Shown: piece by piece, positions 24,572 to 36,038 of the stretch
Layout of the letters: each line of letters begins with the position of its first letter
Numbering within the stretch: the first letter of the stretch is position 1
Origin: Ideonella paludis
GTDB lineage: Bacteria; Pseudomonadota; Gammaproteobacteria; Burkholderiales; Burkholderiaceae_C
DNA: 64,000 nucleotides
Direction of reading: 5' to 3'
Assembly (NCBI RefSeq): GCF_018069865.1
Contig: NZ_JAGQDG010000005.1
Span: forward strand, 186,001 to 250,000
The notes under the pieces: model-generated
What the model saw: only the letters and a program-made list of their open reading frames with translations
Databases searched by the model: none
What the model was told of the DNA's origin: nothing
Program-made: the position numbers and the translations under genes

Positions 24572-26047
24572 GTGATCACCGAACTTGAATTCAAAAGCCT
24601 GGCTGCCCAGGGCTTCAACCGCATCCCCTTGATTGCCGAGGCCTTTGCCGACCTCGAAACCCCGCTCTCGCTCTACCTCAAGCTGGCCGGCGGCCAGCGC
24701 AACAGCTTTTTGCTGGAGTCGGTGGTGGGTGGCGAGCGCTTTGGTCGCTATTCCTTCATTGGCCTGCCGGCCCGCACCCTGCTGCGCGCCACCGGCCAGC
24801 GCAGTGAGATCGTCACTGATGGCCGGGTGGTCGAGACCCGCGAGGGCAACCCGCTGGACTTCATTGCCGAGGTGCAAGCCCGTTTCAAGCCCGCGCTGCG
24901 GCCCGGCCTGCCGCGTTTTTGCGGGGGGCTGGCCGGCTACTTTGGCTATGACACGGTGCGCCATATCGAGCCCCGGCTGCAGGGTGTGAAGAAGCCGGGC
25001 GGCATCGGCACACCAGACATTCAACTGCTGCAAACCGAAGAGCTGGCCGTCATCGACAACCTCTCCGGGCGGCTCTATCTCATCGTCTGGGCCGACCCCG
25101 CCAAGCCCGAGGCTTGGTTCGAGGGCAAGCGCCGCCTCTCGGAGTTGGTGGACAAGCTGCGCTACAGCGTCACCGCGCCGCAGGTCAAGCGCGGGGCCAG
25201 CCATGCCGTGGAGCGCGAGTTCGACAAGACCGCGTTTTGCGCGGCCGTGGAGAAGGCCAAGGCCTATATCGCGGCGGGGGACTGCATGCAGGTGGTGCTG
25301 GGCCAGCGCCTGCAAAAGCGCTTCACCGAAAGCCCGCTGAGCCTGTACCGCGCGCTGCGCTCGCTCAACCCCAGCCCTTACATGTACTACTACGACATGG
25401 GGGACTTCCAGATCGTTGGTGCCTCGCCTGAAATCTTGGTGCGCCAAGAGACCCGCGACGAGGGCGAGGTGGTCACCATTCGCCCGATTGCCGGCACCCG
25501 CCCGCGCGGCGCCACACCCGAGCTGGACAAGGCCATGGAGGCCGAGCTGCTGGCCGACGCCAAAGAGCGCGCCGAGCATGTGATGCTGATCGACTTGGCC
25601 CGCAACGACATTGGCCGCATCGCCCAGACCGGCAGCGTCAAGGTGACCGAGGCCTTTGGCATCGAGCGCTATTCGCATGTGATGCACATCGTCAGCAATG
25701 TGGAAGGGCGGCTGAAAGAGGGCTTGTCCAGCCTGGATGTGCTCAAGGCCAGCTTCCCGGCCGGCACGCTCAGCGGTGCGCCCAAGATCCGCGCCATGGA
25801 GATCATCGACGAGCTGGAGCTGACCGAGCGCGGCATCTACGGCGGCGCCTGCGGCTACCTCAGCTTTGCGGGCGATATGGACGTGGCCATCGCTATCCGT
25901 ACGGGCATCGTCAAGAACAACACCTTGTATGTGCAGGCGGGTGCCGGTGTGGTGGCGGACTCTGTGCCCGAGCTGGAGTGGAAGGAAACCGAAGCCAAAG
26001 CCCGTGCGGTGATCCGCGCGGCCGAGTTGGTGGAAGAAGGTTTCTGA
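24572..26047 (+). CDS. trpE: anthranilate synthase component I
   Basis: The 491-residue enzyme converts chorismate to anthranilate using ammonia supplied by TrpG. The N-terminal part carries the tryptophan feedback site ([18 protein letters not shown] region). The C-terminal chorismate-binding domain has [32 protein letters not shown] and IYGGACGYL. The start is GTG at 24572 with AGAGGA nine bases upstream. It is the first structural gene of trpE-trpG-ltaE-trpD-trpC, behind a Trp-rich leader peptide. Confidence 0.96.
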   Translation: MITELEFKSLAAQGFNRIPLIAEAFADLETPLSLYLKLAGGQRNSFLLESVVGGERFGRYSFIGLPARTLLRATGQRSEIVTDGRVVETREGNPLDFIAEVQARFKPALRPGLPRFCGGLAGYFGYDTVRHIEPRLQGVKKPGGIGTPDIQLLQTEELAVIDNLSGRLYLIVWADPAKPEAWFEGKRRLSELVDKLRYSVTAPQVKRGASHAVEREFDKTAFCAAVEKAKAYIAAGDCMQVVLGQRLQKRFTESPLSLYRALRSLNPSPYMYYYDMGDFQIVGASPEILVRQETRDEGEVVTIRPIAGTRPRGATPELDKAMEAELLADAKERAEHVMLIDLARNDIGRIAQTGSVKVTEAFGIERYSHVMHIVSNVEGRLKEGLSSLDVLKASFPAGTLSGAPKIRAMEIIDELELTERGIYGGACGYLSFAGDMDVAIAIRTGIVKNNTLYVQAGAGVVADSVPELEWKETEAKARAVIRAAELVEEGF

Positions 26048-26070
26048 AGGCAGGCCACGAGGAGCACAAC

Positions 26071-26661
26071 ATGCTATTGATGATCGACAACTACGATTCC
26101 TTCACCTTCAACCTGGTGCAGTACTTTGCTGAGCTGGGCGAGGACGTGAAGGTGGTGCGCAACGACGAGATCACCCTCGACGAGATCGCGGCCTTGCAGC
26201 CCGACCGGCTGGTGTTTTCGCCGGGGCCTTGCTCGCCGGCCGAGGCGGGCATCTGCGTGCCAGCCATTCAGCGCTTTGTAGGCCGCTTGCCCATCTTGGG
26301 CGTGTGCCTGGGGCACCAAAGCATTGGCGCCGCCTTGGGCGGGCGCATTGTGCGGGCCAAGACGCAGATGCATGGCAAGACCAGCGTGCTGCGCACCGAC
26401 GGCCGGGGGGTCTATCAAGACCTGCCTGAGCAGTTCACGGTGATCCGCTATCACTCCCTGGTCATCGAAGAGGCCAGCCTGCCGGCGGATTTGGAAGTGA
26501 CCTCGCGCTCCGAGGATGGCGAGATCATGGGTGTGCGCCACAAGAGCTTGGCCGGTGGCCCCGCACCCCTGGAAGGCGTGCAGTTCCACCCGGAGTCCAT
26601 CCTCTCGGAGCATGGCCATGCCATGCTGAAAAACTTCTTGAACATGGGGCGTGCAGCATGA
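26071..26661 (+). CDS. trpG: anthranilate synthase component II (glutamine amidotransferase)
   Basis: The 196-residue class I amidotransferase supplies ammonia from glutamine to TrpE. The nucleophile Cys79 is in [10 protein letters not shown], and the His-Glu pair in VQFHPES. It could also serve PabB for p-aminobenzoate, as in other bacteria with one subunit, since no second copy is in view. ATG 26071 has GAGGAG nearby; it starts 23 bases after trpE. Its TGA overlaps the next gene's ATG (ATGA). Confidence 0.95.
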   Translation: MLLMIDNYDSFTFNLVQYFAELGEDVKVVRNDEITLDEIAALQPDRLVFSPGPCSPAEAGICVPAIQRFVGRLPILGVCLGHQSIGAALGGRIVRAKTQMHGKTSVLRTDGRGVYQDLPEQFTVIRYHSLVIEEASLPADLEVTSRSEDGEIMGVRHKSLAGGPAPLEGVQFHPESILSEHGHAMLKNFLNMGRAA

Positions 26662-27734
26662 AGGTTGTGGACTTACGCAGTGACACCGTCACGCGGCCGA
26701 CTGCTGCGATGCGCGAGGCCATCGCCCGTGCCGAGGTGGGCGACGATGTGTTTGGCGATGACCCCACCGTGCTGGCGCTGCAGGCTCGCGTGGCCGCCTT
26801 GACGGGCAAAGAGGCGGCGCTGTTCATGGCCTCGGGCACACAAAGCAATTTGTGCGGGATGCTGGCCCATTGCCAACGCGGCGACGAATACATCGTCGGC
26901 CAGTTGGCCCACACCTACCGTTATGAAGGCGGTGGTGCGGCGGTCTTGGGCAGCATTCAACCCCAGCCCTTGGTCCAAGATGCTCAGGGGCGCATGGCAC
27001 TGGCCGACATTGCCGCCGCCATCAAGCCCGATGACCCGCACTTTGCCCGCACGCGCCTGCTGTGCCTGGAGAACACCTGGAACGGCCAGGTGATGAGCCA
27101 CGACTATTTGGCGCAAGCCACCGCGCTGGCGCGCCAGCATGGCTTGGCCTGCCATTTGGATGGCGCACGCGTGTTCAATGCCGCGGTGGCTGACGCCGGG
27201 CCTGGCGGCGATGTGCCCGCTGCGCTGCGGCGCATCACGGGCTACTTCGACAGTGTCTCGGTCTGCTTCAGCAAGGGCTTGGGCGCGCCGGTGGGCTCCA
27301 TGCTGTGCGGCTCGCGCGAGCTGATCGCCCGCGCGCACCGGGTGCGCAAAATGGTGGGCGGCGGCATGCGCCAAGTCGGCCTGTTGGCGGCGGCGGTGGA
27401 CCATGCGCTGGACCACCATGTCGAGCGACTGGCGGAGGACCACCGCCGTGCCGCCAAGTTGGCCCAAGGGCTGCAAGGCCTGCCGGGATTGAGCGTGCGC
27501 TCGGCGGCCACCAACATCGTGTTTGTCGATGTGGACCAGGGCCGCGGTGCGGACCTGCTGGCCCACCTGAAGGCGCGCGGCATCTGGGCCACCGGCCTGA
27601 TCGGCCTGCGCTTTGTGACCCACCTCGATGTGGATGACGACGGCATTGAGCGCACCCTGGCGGCGGTGCGTGAATTCTGTGCGCAAGGCTCAACTGTGTC
27701 CGCTTCACCTGCGGCGGCTGCCGGCCCTTACTGA
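26658..27734 (+). CDS. ltaE: low-specificity L-threonine aldolase
   Basis: The 358-residue PLP enzyme splits L-threonine or allo-threonine into glycine and acetaldehyde. Typical elements: [12 protein letters not shown] at the N terminus, [19 protein letters not shown] (the Asp that holds the PLP pyridine nitrogen), and the PLP lysine in [12 protein letters not shown]. It is joined to trpG by an ATGA overlap and ends 20 bases before trpD, so it must be transcribed with the trp genes. No step in tryptophan synthesis needs it. Supply of glycine is one possible link; beta-hydroxy amino-acid side activity is another. Confidence 0.9.
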   Translation: MKVVDLRSDTVTRPTAAMREAIARAEVGDDVFGDDPTVLALQARVAALTGKEAALFMASGTQSNLCGMLAHCQRGDEYIVGQLAHTYRYEGGGAAVLGSIQPQPLVQDAQGRMALADIAAAIKPDDPHFARTRLLCLENTWNGQVMSHDYLAQATALARQHGLACHLDGARVFNAAVADAGPGGDVPAALRRITGYFDSVSVCFSKGLGAPVGSMLCGSRELIARAHRVRKMVGGGMRQVGLLAAAVDHALDHHVERLAEDHRRAAKLAQGLQGLPGLSVRSAATNIVFVDVDQGRGADLLAHLKARGIWATGLIGLRFVTHLDVDDDGIERTLAAVREFCAQGSTVSASPAAAAGPY

Positions 27735-27754
27735 ACTCGATTTTTGGAGTGACC

Positions 27755-28792
27755 ATGCCCATCACCAACACCGAAGCCCTGACCCGCGTCATTGACCACC
27801 GCGAGATCTTCCACGACGAGATGCTGGCCCTGATGCGGCGCATCATGAGTGGCGAGATGTCGCCAGTGATGATTGCGGCCCTGTCGATTGGCTTGCGGGT
27901 CAAGAAGGAAAGCATTGGCGAGATCGCGGCGGCCGCGCAGGTGATGCGCGAGTTTGCGACCCCCGTGCCAGTGGCCAATCGTGAGCACTTGGTGGACATC
28001 GTGGGCACCGGTGGCGACAGCTCGCACACCTTCAACATCTCGACGGCCTCGACCTTTGTGGCGGCGGCGGCCGGCGCGCGCGTGGCCAAGCATGGTGGGC
28101 GCAGTGTGTCCTCCACCTCGGGCAGTGCCGATGTGATGGAGGCCTTGGGTGCCTACATCAACCTGAGCCCCACGCAAGTGGCCGAGTGTCTGGAAGAGTG
28201 CGGCATTGCCTTCATGTTTGCGCCCAACCACCATGCCTCGATGAAGCATGCGGCGCCGGTGCGCAAAGAGCTGGGTGTGCGCACCATCTTCAACATCCTG
28301 GGTCCCTTGACCAACCCGGCTGGCGCGCCCAACCAATTGATGGGCGTGTTCCACCCCGACTTGGTGGGCATCCAGGTGCGGGTGCTGCAGCGCTTGGGCT
28401 CCGAGCATGTGATGGTGGTCTATGGCATGAATGGCATGGACGAAATCTCGCTGTCGGGCGAGACCTTGGTGGGTGAGCTCAAAGACGGCTCGGTCAAGGA
28501 GTACATGGTGCATCCCAGCGATTTCGGCCTGCCGGTCTACGACTCTCGCGTGCTGCGAGTGGCCAATCAGCAAGAGTCGGTGCAATGCATTCAGCGCGTG
28601 TTGGCCAATGAAGACGGCCCGGTGCGCGATGTGGTGCTGCTGAATGCCGGTGCGGCGCTGTACTGCGCGGGCGTGGCAGGCTCGGTGACAGAAGGGGTGA
28701 AGCAAGCCCGTGAAGCCGTGGCTTCGGGGGCGGCCGCCGCCAAGCTGTCGCAGTTTGTGGCCATCACCAACCGGCATCGCCCGGCGGCTTAA
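27755..28792 (+). CDS. trpD: anthranilate phosphoribosyltransferase
   Basis: The 345-residue enzyme transfers phosphoribose from PRPP to anthranilate. The PRPP-binding loop [15 protein letters not shown], the [21 protein letters not shown] segment and the anthranilate-site motif [20 protein letters not shown] are all present. ATG 27755 is favoured over a GTG six bases earlier because the GTG overlaps the GGAG ribosome-binding site. It follows ltaE and precedes trpC by 12 bases. Confidence 0.96.
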   Translation: MPITNTEALTRVIDHREIFHDEMLALMRRIMSGEMSPVMIAALSIGLRVKKESIGEIAAAAQVMREFATPVPVANREHLVDIVGTGGDSSHTFNISTASTFVAAAAGARVAKHGGRSVSSTSGSADVMEALGAYINLSPTQVAECLEECGIAFMFAPNHHASMKHAAPVRKELGVRTIFNILGPLTNPAGAPNQLMGVFHPDLVGIQVRVLQRLGSEHVMVVYGMNGMDEISLSGETLVGELKDGSVKEYMVHPSDFGLPVYDSRVLRVANQQESVQCIQRVLANEDGPVRDVVLLNAGAALYCAGVAGSVTEGVKQAREAVASGAAAAKLSQFVAITNRHRPAA

Positions 28793-28804
28793 CGGAGATC
28801 GGGC

Positions 28805-29602
28805 ATGAGTGGAACCCCAGACATCCTGCGCCGCATCGTCGAGGTCAAACACCAAGAAATGGTGGCGGTCAAAGCGCGGCGCTCGCTGGCCAGTGTGCGG
28901 GCTGAGGCCGAGTCGCGCCACGATGTGCGCGGCTTCGAGCGCGCCTTGCGCGCCAAGGTGGCGCAAGGCCAGCCCGCCGTGATTGCCGAGATCAAAAAGG
29001 CCAGCCCCTCCAAAGGCGTGCTGCGTGAAGACTTTCGCCCGGCCGACATCGCCCGCAGCTACGAGCAGCATGGCGCAGCCTGCTTGAGTGTGCTGACGGA
29101 CGAGCAGTTCTTCCAAGGACACGCCGACTATCTGCAGCAGGCCCGTGCGGCCTGCGCCTTGCCCGTGCTGCGCAAAGACTTCATGGTGGACGACTACCAA
29201 GTCTTTGAAGCCCGGGCTTGGGGAGCAGACTGCATTTTGCTGATTGCCGCCTGCCTGGACGATGCGCAGATGGCCGACTTGGAAGCCACGGCGCAGGCGT
29301 TGGGCCTGGATGTCTTGGTCGAGGTGCATGACGCGCGCGAGTTGGAACGCGCCTTGCGCTTGAAGACGCGCTTGGTGGGCATCAACAACCGAGACCTGCG
29401 CAGCTTCGAGGTCTCGCTGCAGACCACGCTGGGCATGCTCAAAGAGGTGCCTCCTGATCGCCTGCTGGTGACCGAGTCGGGCATCTTGAGTCGGGCCGAC
29501 GTGGCCCTGATGCGGGCTGCGGCCGTGCATTGCTTCCTGGTCGGCGAGGCTTTTATGCGTGCGGCTGAGCCGGGCGAGGCCTTGGCGGCTTTGTTTGCCT
29601 GA
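28805..29602 (+). CDS. trpC: indole-3-glycerol phosphate synthase
   Basis: The 265-residue TIM-barrel enzyme closes the indole ring from CdRP. Catalytic regions are visible: [13 protein letters not shown] (Lys), [33 protein letters not shown] and VTESGI. It is the last trp gene here; trpF, trpB and trpA are not in the window, as is usual for beta-proteobacteria where they form another operon. TrpC is monofunctional, without the TrpF fusion seen in enterics. ung starts ten bases later. Confidence 0.95.
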   Translation: MSGTPDILRRIVEVKHQEMVAVKARRSLASVRAEAESRHDVRGFERALRAKVAQGQPAVIAEIKKASPSKGVLREDFRPADIARSYEQHGAACLSVLTDEQFFQGHADYLQQARAACALPVLRKDFMVDDYQVFEARAWGADCILLIAACLDDAQMADLEATAQALGLDVLVEVHDARELERALRLKTRLVGINNRDLRSFEVSLQTTLGMLKEVPPDRLLVTESGILSRADVALMRAAAVHCFLVGEAFMRAAEPGEALAALFA

Positions 29603-29612
29603 GGCCAAGGGG

Positions 29613-30368
29613 GTGGCGCAAGGGGATTTGTTTGGCGGGCCGTCCGCGGCGGTGTCCTCGCTCGGCCTGAGTGCGCCCTTGCCGGCCTTGATGGCCGAGG
29701 TGCCGCAAGACTGGCAGCCGGTGCTGCGGGCCTGGGCAGCGTCGCCTGCCGGGCAGGGCTTGCTGAGCTTTGTGACGCAGCGCCAGGCCCAAGGCGCGGT
29801 GATCTACCCGGCCACGCCCTTCAAGGCGCTGCAACTCACGCCGCTGGCTTCGGTGCGCGTGGTGATCTTGGGTCAAGACCCTTATCACGGCCCGGGGCAA
29901 GCCGAAGGCCTGGCCTTTTCGGTGCCGGTCGGGCAGAAGATTCCGCCCAGCTTGCGCAATATCCATAAAGAGCTGCAGCGCGACCTGGGACTGACGGCGC
30001 CCGCGCATGGGCAGTTGGCGGGCTGGGCGCAGCAGGGCGTCTTGCTGCTCAATACCTGTTTGACGGTGGAGGACGGCCAGCCCGCCAGCCACGCCAAACA
30101 CGGCTGGGAGGCTTTGACCGACGGGCTGATCGCCGCTGTGGCGGGGCTGGATCGATCCGTGGTGTTCATGCTGTGGGGCGCGCACGCGCAGGCCAAAGCG
30201 GCGCTGATCGAGGCCGTTGCGCCGGGGCGGCATCTCTTGCTGCAGGCGAATCACCCCTCGCCGCTGTCTGCTCAGCGCCCGCCCGTGCCTTTTCTGGGCT
30301 GTGGACACTTCAGCGCTTGCGGCCGAGCCGGGGTGGAGATTGATTGGGCGCGTTCCCTGCCTCTTTGA
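29613..30368 (+). CDS. ung: uracil-DNA glycosylase
   Basis: The 251-residue enzyme removes uracil from DNA. It has the water-activating loop GQDPYHG (Asp89) and the DNA-intercalating loop NHPSPLS with the catalytic His. Uracil-recognition residues in LLLNTCLTVEDGQPASH are present. No ATG fits before the conserved core; I use GTG at 29613, behind a GGG-rich stretch close to the trpC stop. The first ~25 residues are divergent in this family. Probably read through from the trp operon. Confidence 0.9.
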   Translation: MAQGDLFGGPSAAVSSLGLSAPLPALMAEVPQDWQPVLRAWAASPAGQGLLSFVTQRQAQGAVIYPATPFKALQLTPLASVRVVILGQDPYHGPGQAEGLAFSVPVGQKIPPSLRNIHKELQRDLGLTAPAHGQLAGWAQQGVLLLNTCLTVEDGQPASHAKHGWEALTDGLIAAVAGLDRSVVFMLWGAHAQAKAALIEAVAPGRHLLLQANHPSPLSAQRPPVPFLGCGHFSACGRAGVEIDWARSLPL

Positions 30369-30376
30369 GGCGCATC

Positions 30377-30406
30377 TTGCAAAAGCTGAAAAAACAGTGC
30401 TACACT
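30377..30406 (+). promoter_or_regulatory. promoter of the tRNA-tuf operon
   Basis: TTGCAA (30377-30382) and TACACT (30401-30406) are 18 bp apart, with TG one base before the -10 (extended -10). The position, 15 bp before the first tRNA, is right for a strong stable-RNA promoter. Confidence 0.7.
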
Positions 30407-30420
30407 CTCAGGCTCGCTGC

Positions 30421-30505
30421 GGAGGGGTGGCCGAGTGGTTAAAGGCAGCAGACTGTAAATCTGCCCGCATAGCGTACGCTGGTTCGAATCCAGCCTCCTC
30501 CACCA
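30421..30505 (+). tRNA. tRNA-Tyr (GTA)
   Basis: An 85-nt cloverleaf with a long variable arm (class II). The anticodon is GTA within ACTGTAAAT, the T-loop is GGTTCGAATCC, and the acceptor stem GGAGGGG pairs with CTCCTCC. CCA is encoded. First of three tRNAs in front of tuf. Confidence 0.95.
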
Positions 30506-30588
30506 CAGCGAACGAACGATTGGTCAAACAATCGGGCAAGCAATTGGTCAGAGAGCCTGTCGCTTGGTCTGCATGAGCAGGCCGCCAA

Positions 30589-30662
30589 GCGGGAGTAGTT
30601 CAATGGTAGAACCTTAGCCTTCCAAGCTAATGACGCGGGTTCGATTCCCGTCTCCCGCTCCA
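30589..30662 (+). tRNA. tRNA-Gly (TCC)
   Basis: A 74-nt cloverleaf. Acceptor GCGGGAG pairs with CTCCCGC, the anticodon TCC is in CCTTCCAAG, the T-loop is GGTTCGATTCC, and CCA is encoded. The preceding 83-bp spacer has no gene. Confidence 0.95.
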
Positions 30663-30760
30663 GTGAAGGTCAGGGTTGAGAGAGTTGGTTGAGTGATAGG
30701 TCGACACAGGCCTGGGTGCAGTCCCCCTTCGGGTGTGGCCGTTTTTAGCCCTGTGTCGAT

Positions 30761-30835
<75 letters not shown>

Positions 30836-30905
30836 CCCTCTTTGAAGTTTGTCTGACGTTTTTGAACTGACTTGGCCCTCGCGGGCACATGATTAGGAGC
30901 GCAAG

Positions 30906-32096
<1,191 letters not shown>

Positions 32097-32110
32097 GTGA
32101 AGAAAGCTGC

Positions 32111-32186
32111 AGGGGTATAGCTCAATTGGCAGAGCGTCGGTCTCCAAAACCGAAGGTTGTAGGTTCGATTCCTACTGCCCCTGCCA
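32111..32186 (+). tRNA. tRNA-Trp (CCA)
   Basis: A 76-nt cloverleaf between tuf and secE. Acceptor AGGGGTA pairs with TGCCCCT, the anticodon CCA is in TCTCCAAAA, the T-loop is GGTTCGATTCC, and the 3' CCA is encoded. Its place here is typical of beta-proteobacteria. Confidence 0.95.
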
Positions 32187-32187
32187 A

Positions 32188-32308
32188 CTGATCTGAACGA
32201 CGTCGCGAAGTCGTCCAGATCAGGAAGCCAAGAGAAGTCAACGCTGCATCTCGCGATGCAGCCCCGGCCCTGACAGCCAGCCCGCAGGCGAAATGCCCCG
32301 CGGGCTTT
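32188..32308 (+). other. three consecutive hairpins between tRNA-Trp and secE
   Basis: Stem 1 (32188-32223) has arms CTGATCTGaACGAC and GTCGTcCAGATCAG with one mismatch. Stem 2 (32243-32262) is GCTGCATC-tcgc-GATGCAGC, perfect. Stem 3 (32279-32306) is AGCCCGC/GCGGGCT, followed by TT only. They may guide tRNA 3' processing or attenuate read-through into secE; none has a full T-tract. Confidence 0.5.
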
Positions 32309-32378
32309 GCTGCTGTTGGGACTTTGTCGTCTGAGGTGATGTGCGCCTTGGGTGGCAAAGGGAAAATGTCAGGAAGTC

Positions 32379-32765
32379 ATGTCCACGAACACGCAAGTCG
32401 AAACCATCTCTACCGGCGCTGATAAGGCCAAGCTGGCCGCATCTGTGGTGCTGGTGCTGGGTGCGATCACCGCCTTCTACCTGCTGAATGGCAAGGACAT
32501 GTGGATGCGGGTGGCCGTGTTGCTGGTCTTGTTGGCCATGGCGGCGGGTACCTTCTTTGTCTCTGACATGGGCAAGCGCCTCATCGCCTACGGCCAAGAG
32601 TCGGTGCGCGAAGTCCGCAAAGTGGTGTGGCCGACCCCCAAGGAAGCCGGTCAGATGACGCTGTATGTGTTCATCTTTGTGGTTTTGATGGCCCTGTTCC
32701 TGTGGCTGACCGACGTGACGCTGAGTTGGATCTTGTACGACCTGATCCTGGGCTGGAAGCACTGA
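32379..32765 (+). CDS. secE: preprotein translocase subunit SecE
   Basis: The 128-residue inner-membrane protein has three membrane segments (KLAASVVLVLGAITAFYLL, VAVLLVLLAMAAGTFFV, LYVFIFVVLMALFLWLTDV), as in the E. coli form. The conserved cytosolic amphipathic motif is ESVREVRKVVWPTPKEA. SecE clamps the SecY channel. The ATG at 32379 has AGGAAG directly upstream. It is followed by nusG 45 bases later, the usual pair. Confidence 0.95.
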   Translation: MSTNTQVETISTGADKAKLAASVVLVLGAITAFYLLNGKDMWMRVAVLLVLLAMAAGTFFVSDMGKRLIAYGQESVREVRKVVWPTPKEAGQMTLYVFIFVVLMALFLWLTDVTLSWILYDLILGWKH

Positions 32766-32810
32766 TCACGGTCTCTCGACGTCACGCACACTAGAAAAGG
32801 ACTCTTCAGC

Positions 32811-33392
32811 ATGAGCGAAACCATTGCCAATGAAGCCGGTGCCGCAGCACCCGCCTCCAGTCCTCTGCGTTGGTATGTGGTGCATGCCTACTCCGGGATG
32901 GAGAAGGCCGTGGAGCGCAACCTGCGCGAGCGTATTGACCGCGCGGGCATGCAGTCCAAGTTTGGCCGCATCTTGGTCCCCACCGAAGAAGTGGTCGAAC
33001 TGAAGAACGGCAAGAAGTCGGTCACCGAGCGTCGTTTCTTCCCCGGCTATGTGCTGGTCGAGATGCTGATGGACGACGAGTCTTGGCACTTGGTCAAACA
33101 CACCTCCAAGGTCACCGGCTTTGTGGGGGGCGCCAAGAACCGTCCCGCGCCGATCTCCGAAGCGGAGGTGATGAAGATCGTCAACCAGATGCAAGAAGGC
33201 ATCGAGAAGCCGCGCCCCAAAGTGGAGTGGGAAGTTGGCGAGTTGGTGCGTGTCAAGGAAGGCCCGTTCACCGACTTCAACGGCGCTGTCGAAGAAGTCA
33301 ACTACGAGAAGTCCAAGGTTCGGGTATCGGTCACCATTTTTGGTCGCGCCACGCCCGTCGAGCTGGATTTCTCCCAAGTCGAGAAGGTCTGA
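32811..33392 (+). CDS. nusG: transcription termination/antitermination protein NusG
   Basis: The 193-residue protein has the NGN domain ([18 protein letters not shown]) that binds RNA polymerase and a C-terminal KOW domain ([20 protein letters not shown]) that contacts Rho or ribosomal protein S10. The ~18-residue N-terminal tail is longer than in E. coli but ordinary for the group. It follows secE and precedes rplK by 168 bp. That spacer has no gene. Confidence 0.96.
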   Translation: MSETIANEAGAAAPASSPLRWYVVHAYSGMEKAVERNLRERIDRAGMQSKFGRILVPTEEVVELKNGKKSVTERRFFPGYVLVEMLMDDESWHLVKHTSKVTGFVGGAKNRPAPISEAEVMKIVNQMQEGIEKPRPKVEWEVGELVRVKEGPFTDFNGAVEEVNYEKSKVRVSVTIFGRATPVELDFSQVEKV

Positions 33393-33560
33393 AGCCAGTC
33401 TTCAGGCCTGCGGCTGAAGCCCGATAGGGTGGAGGTCAAAGGATTGAGCAGTCAGCGGTGTTGACCGACCCGGCACCGCTGATGAAGTTTGAAACGGGTC
33501 ATTTGACGAGGAGCCGAGGCGGCGCAAGCGGCCTAAGCGTTTGTACTCGAGGAGCCAATC

Positions 33561-33992
33561 ATGGCAAAGAAAATTGTCGGCTTTATCAAGCTGCAAGTCC
33601 CGGCCGGCAAGGCCAATCCTTCCCCTCCTATCGGCCCGGCGCTCGGTCAGCGCGGTCTGAACATCATGGAGTTCTGCAAGGCCTTCAACGCCCAAACTCA
33701 GGGCATGGAGCCTGGCATGCCGATTCCGGTGACCATCACCGCTTTCGCAGACAAGAGCTTCACCTTCAAGATGGGCACGCCTCCCGCGACCTATCTGATC
33801 AAGAAGGCCATCAAGCTGGACAAGGGTTCTGACAAGGCTCACCTGAACAAGGTTGGCAAGATCACCCGCGCTCAGCTCGAAGAGATCGCCAAGTTGAAGA
33901 TGAAGGACCTGACGGCTGCCGACATGGACGCCGCAGTCAAGACCATCGCCGGCTCTGCCCGTTCGATGGGTGTGATCGTTGAGGGGGTGTGA
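33561..33992 (+). CDS. rplK: 50S ribosomal protein L11
   Basis: The 143-residue protein of the GTPase-associated centre has an N-terminal proline-rich [19 protein letters not shown] motif and a C-terminal rRNA-binding domain with [15 protein letters not shown] 33561 has GAGGAG upstream. It overlaps no gene; rplA starts one base after its stop, so the two are translated together. Confidence 0.97.
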   Translation: MAKKIVGFIKLQVPAGKANPSPPIGPALGQRGLNIMEFCKAFNAQTQGMEPGMPIPVTITAFADKSFTFKMGTPPATYLIKKAIKLDKGSDKAHLNKVGKITRAQLEEIAKLKMKDLTAADMDAAVKTIAGSARSMGVIVEGV

Positions 33993-33993
33993 G

Positions 33994-34692
33994 ATGGCAA
34001 AGCTGACTAAAAAGGCCAAGGCCCTGCAGGGCAAGGTTGACAGCCTGAAGCTGTACTCCATCACTGACGCTCTGGCGCTGGTCAAGAGCTGCGCAACCGC
34101 CAAGTTCGATGAGTCCATCGACGTGGCCGTGCAGCTGGGCATCGATGCCAAGAAGTCGGACCAAGTCGTTCGCGGCGCTGTCGTGATGCCTAACGGCACC
34201 GGCAAGACCAAGCGTGTGGCGGTGTTCGCCCAAGGCGCCAAGGCTGAAGAAGCCAAGGCTGCTGGCGCTGACGTCGTGGGCATGGAAGATCTGGCTGAGC
34301 GCGTGAAGGCTGGCGACATGCCCTTCGACGTGGTTATCGCCTCGCCCGACACCATGCGTATCGTCGGTACCTTGGGTCAGATCCTGGGCCCCCGTGGCCT
34401 GATGCCTAACCCCAAGGTGGGCACGGTGACTCCGGACGTCGCCACGGCTGTGAAGAACGCCAAGGCAGGTCAGGTGCAGTTCCGCGTTGACAAGGCCGGC
34501 ATCATCCACGGCACCATCGGCCGTCGCTCGTTTGACGACGACAAGCTGGTGGGCAACTTGGCCGCTCTGCTGGACGCTCTGAACAAGGCGAAGCCCGCTT
34601 CGTCCAAGGGTGTCTACCTGCGCAAGGTGGCCGTGTCGTCGACCATGGGTGTGGGCGCACGCGTCGACATCTCGTCGGTCAACCCGGCCTGA
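33994..34692 (+). CDS. rplA: 50S ribosomal protein L1
   Basis: The 232-residue protein forms the L1 stalk and in enterics represses its own operon by binding the rplK leader. The signature [22 protein letters not shown] is present with small changes ([19 protein letters not shown]). ATG 33994 is used since the rplK stop lies immediately before it. Confidence 0.97.
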   Translation: MAKLTKKAKALQGKVDSLKLYSITDALALVKSCATAKFDESIDVAVQLGIDAKKSDQVVRGAVVMPNGTGKTKRVAVFAQGAKAEEAKAAGADVVGMEDLAERVKAGDMPFDVVIASPDTMRIVGTLGQILGPRGLMPNPKVGTVTPDVATAVKNAKAGQVQFRVDKAGIIHGTIGRRSFDDDKLVGNLAALLDALNKAKPASSKGVYLRKVAVSSTMGVGARVDISSVNPA

Positions 34693-34799
34693 TTTTGAAT
34701 ACTGTCAGCACGGCCGTCTTGACGTGCTGACAGCTCATGGTGGTGGAGTCTGGGTCGCAAGACCTGGCTTTCGCCATCCAAGACCGCTGGTGACTGCTG

Positions 34800-35009
34800 C
34801 TCTCGGGCGGCAGTCTTAATCGGTGGCCTGAGGCCCGCTTCAGGCGTCCTGCCAGCGCAGATGGCGTCCACGCCGTGACGATGATTCTCTGAGAAAGCCC
34901 CTCGTGGTGAATTTGGAGCGTGATTCGGAAACGGTTAGGTCGCTGAACCCCCGGTGTGTCCACCGAGCCCGCAAGGGCCACGGAGGCACGTTTTTGTGAG
35001 GAGTAGACC
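34800..35009 (+). ncRNA. rplJ leader region (probable L10-binding autoregulatory RNA)
   Basis: The 317-bp gap between rplA and rplJ has no gene. Its second half holds several short complementary GC-rich segments, for example GCCTGAGG/CTTCAGGC near 34826 and CCGTGGCC/GGCC-type pairs near 34975, before a GAGGAG ribosome-binding site. In other bacteria this position holds the L10(L12)4-binding leader that controls rplJL. The call rests mainly on position; I did not verify the conserved fold. The first ~100 bp after rplA show nothing further. Confidence 0.4.
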
Positions 35010-35537
35010 TTGAGTCTCAACCGCAACGAGAAGGCGGCCGTGATCGAGGACGTGGCAGCGCAAGCCGCCAAGTCCCAGACCCTGGCTCTGGCCGAGTACC
35101 GTGGCCTCACCGTCGAAGCCTTGAACAAGCTGCGCGTCGAAGCGCGTGCCAAGGGTGTGTATCTTCACGTGCTGAAGAACACCCTGGCGCGTCGTGCTGT
35201 CGCTGGCACCCCGTTCGAGGTGGCGTCGGAGAGCATGGTCGGTCCGCTGATCTACGGCTTTTCTGAAGACGCTGTTGCCGCGGCCAAAGTCATTGCTGAC
35301 TTTGCCAAGGGCAACGACAAGCTGGTCATCAAGGGCGGCGCCTATGCAGGCAAGGCTTTGGATGTCGATGGTGTGAAGGCCTTGGCGTCTGTGCCGAGCC
35401 GCGAAGTGCTGCTGTCCCAGATCGCTGGGCTGCTCAAGTCGCCGGTTCAGCGCATGGCTGCTGTGCTGGCTGCACTGTCTGAGCAACGTGGTGGCGCTGC
35501 AGAGGCTCCGGCCGCTGCTGAAGCTCCTGCCGCTTGA
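35010..35537 (+). CDS. rplJ: 50S ribosomal protein L10
   Basis: The 175-residue stalk base anchors L7/L12 dimers on 23S rRNA. It begins [15 protein letters not shown] from a TTG start (35010), six bases after GAGGAG; no ATG is available before the conserved [12 protein letters not shown] motif. The C-terminal helix ([12 protein letters not shown]) that binds L7/L12 is followed by a short Ala/Pro/Glu tail. The TTG start may limit output relative to rplL. It lies behind a long leader. Confidence 0.95.
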   Translation: MSLNRNEKAAVIEDVAAQAAKSQTLALAEYRGLTVEALNKLRVEARAKGVYLHVLKNTLARRAVAGTPFEVASESMVGPLIYGFSEDAVAAAKVIADFAKGNDKLVIKGGAYAGKALDVDGVKALASVPSREVLLSQIAGLLKSPVQRMAAVLAALSEQRGGAAEAPAAAEAPAA

Positions 35538-35588
35538 TCGCCTACAGCTTTTCCCAATTCACTGAATCAAACAATCGAGGTAACTCAA

Positions 35589-35969
35589 ATGGCATTCGAT
35601 AAAGACGCCTTCCTGACCGCCCTGGACAGCATGTCTGTCATGGAACTCAACGACCTGGTCAAGGCCATTGAAGAGAAGTTCGGCGTGTCCGCTGCTTCTA
35701 TGGCTGCTCCCGCTGCTGGCGGCGCTGCTGGCGGTGGCGCTGCTGCTGCTGAAGAGAAGACCGAATTCAACGTCGTGCTGCTCGAAGCCGGCGCGAACAA
35801 GGTGGGCGTGATTAAGGCCGTGCGCGAGCTGACCGGTCTGGGCCTGAAGGAAGCCAAGGACTTGGTCGACGGCGCTCCGAAGAACGTCAAGGAAGGCGTT
35901 GCCAAGGCTGACGCTGAAGCCGCTGTCAAGAAGCTGGTGGAAGCCGGTGCTAAGGCTGAACTGAAGTAA
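35589..35969 (+). CDS. rplL: 50S ribosomal protein L7/L12
   Basis: The 126-residue acidic stalk protein has an N-terminal dimerisation helix ([21 protein letters not shown] is its core), an Ala/Gly hinge and a C-terminal domain ([20 protein letters not shown]) that recruits translation factors. GAGGTAA precedes the ATG. A hairpin with T-run follows the stop, before rpoB. Confidence 0.97.
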   Translation: MAFDKDAFLTALDSMSVMELNDLVKAIEEKFGVSAASMAAPAAGGAAGGGAAAAEEKTEFNVVLLEAGANKVGVIKAVRELTGLGLKEAKDLVDGAPKNVKEGVAKADAEAAVKKLVEAGAKAELK

Positions 35970-35987
35970 TTCAGTCCGCTGTCAGGA

Positions 35988-36038
35988 GGCTGGGAGTCCC
36001 CCAAAGGGCTCCCGGCCTTTTGTGCTTTCAAGCACAAA
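35988..36038 (+). terminator. attenuator between rplL and rpoB
   Basis: GGCTGGGAG (35988-35996) pairs with CTCCCGGCC (36009-36017) with one G-U pair, then TTTT follows. A second stem TTTGTGCT-ttca-AGCACAAA (36019-36038) overlaps the T-run. Partial termination here is known from other bacteria as the way to set the ratio of ribosomal protein to RNA polymerase. The rest of the 328-bp spacer to rpoB has no gene or clear promoter. Confidence 0.75.
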
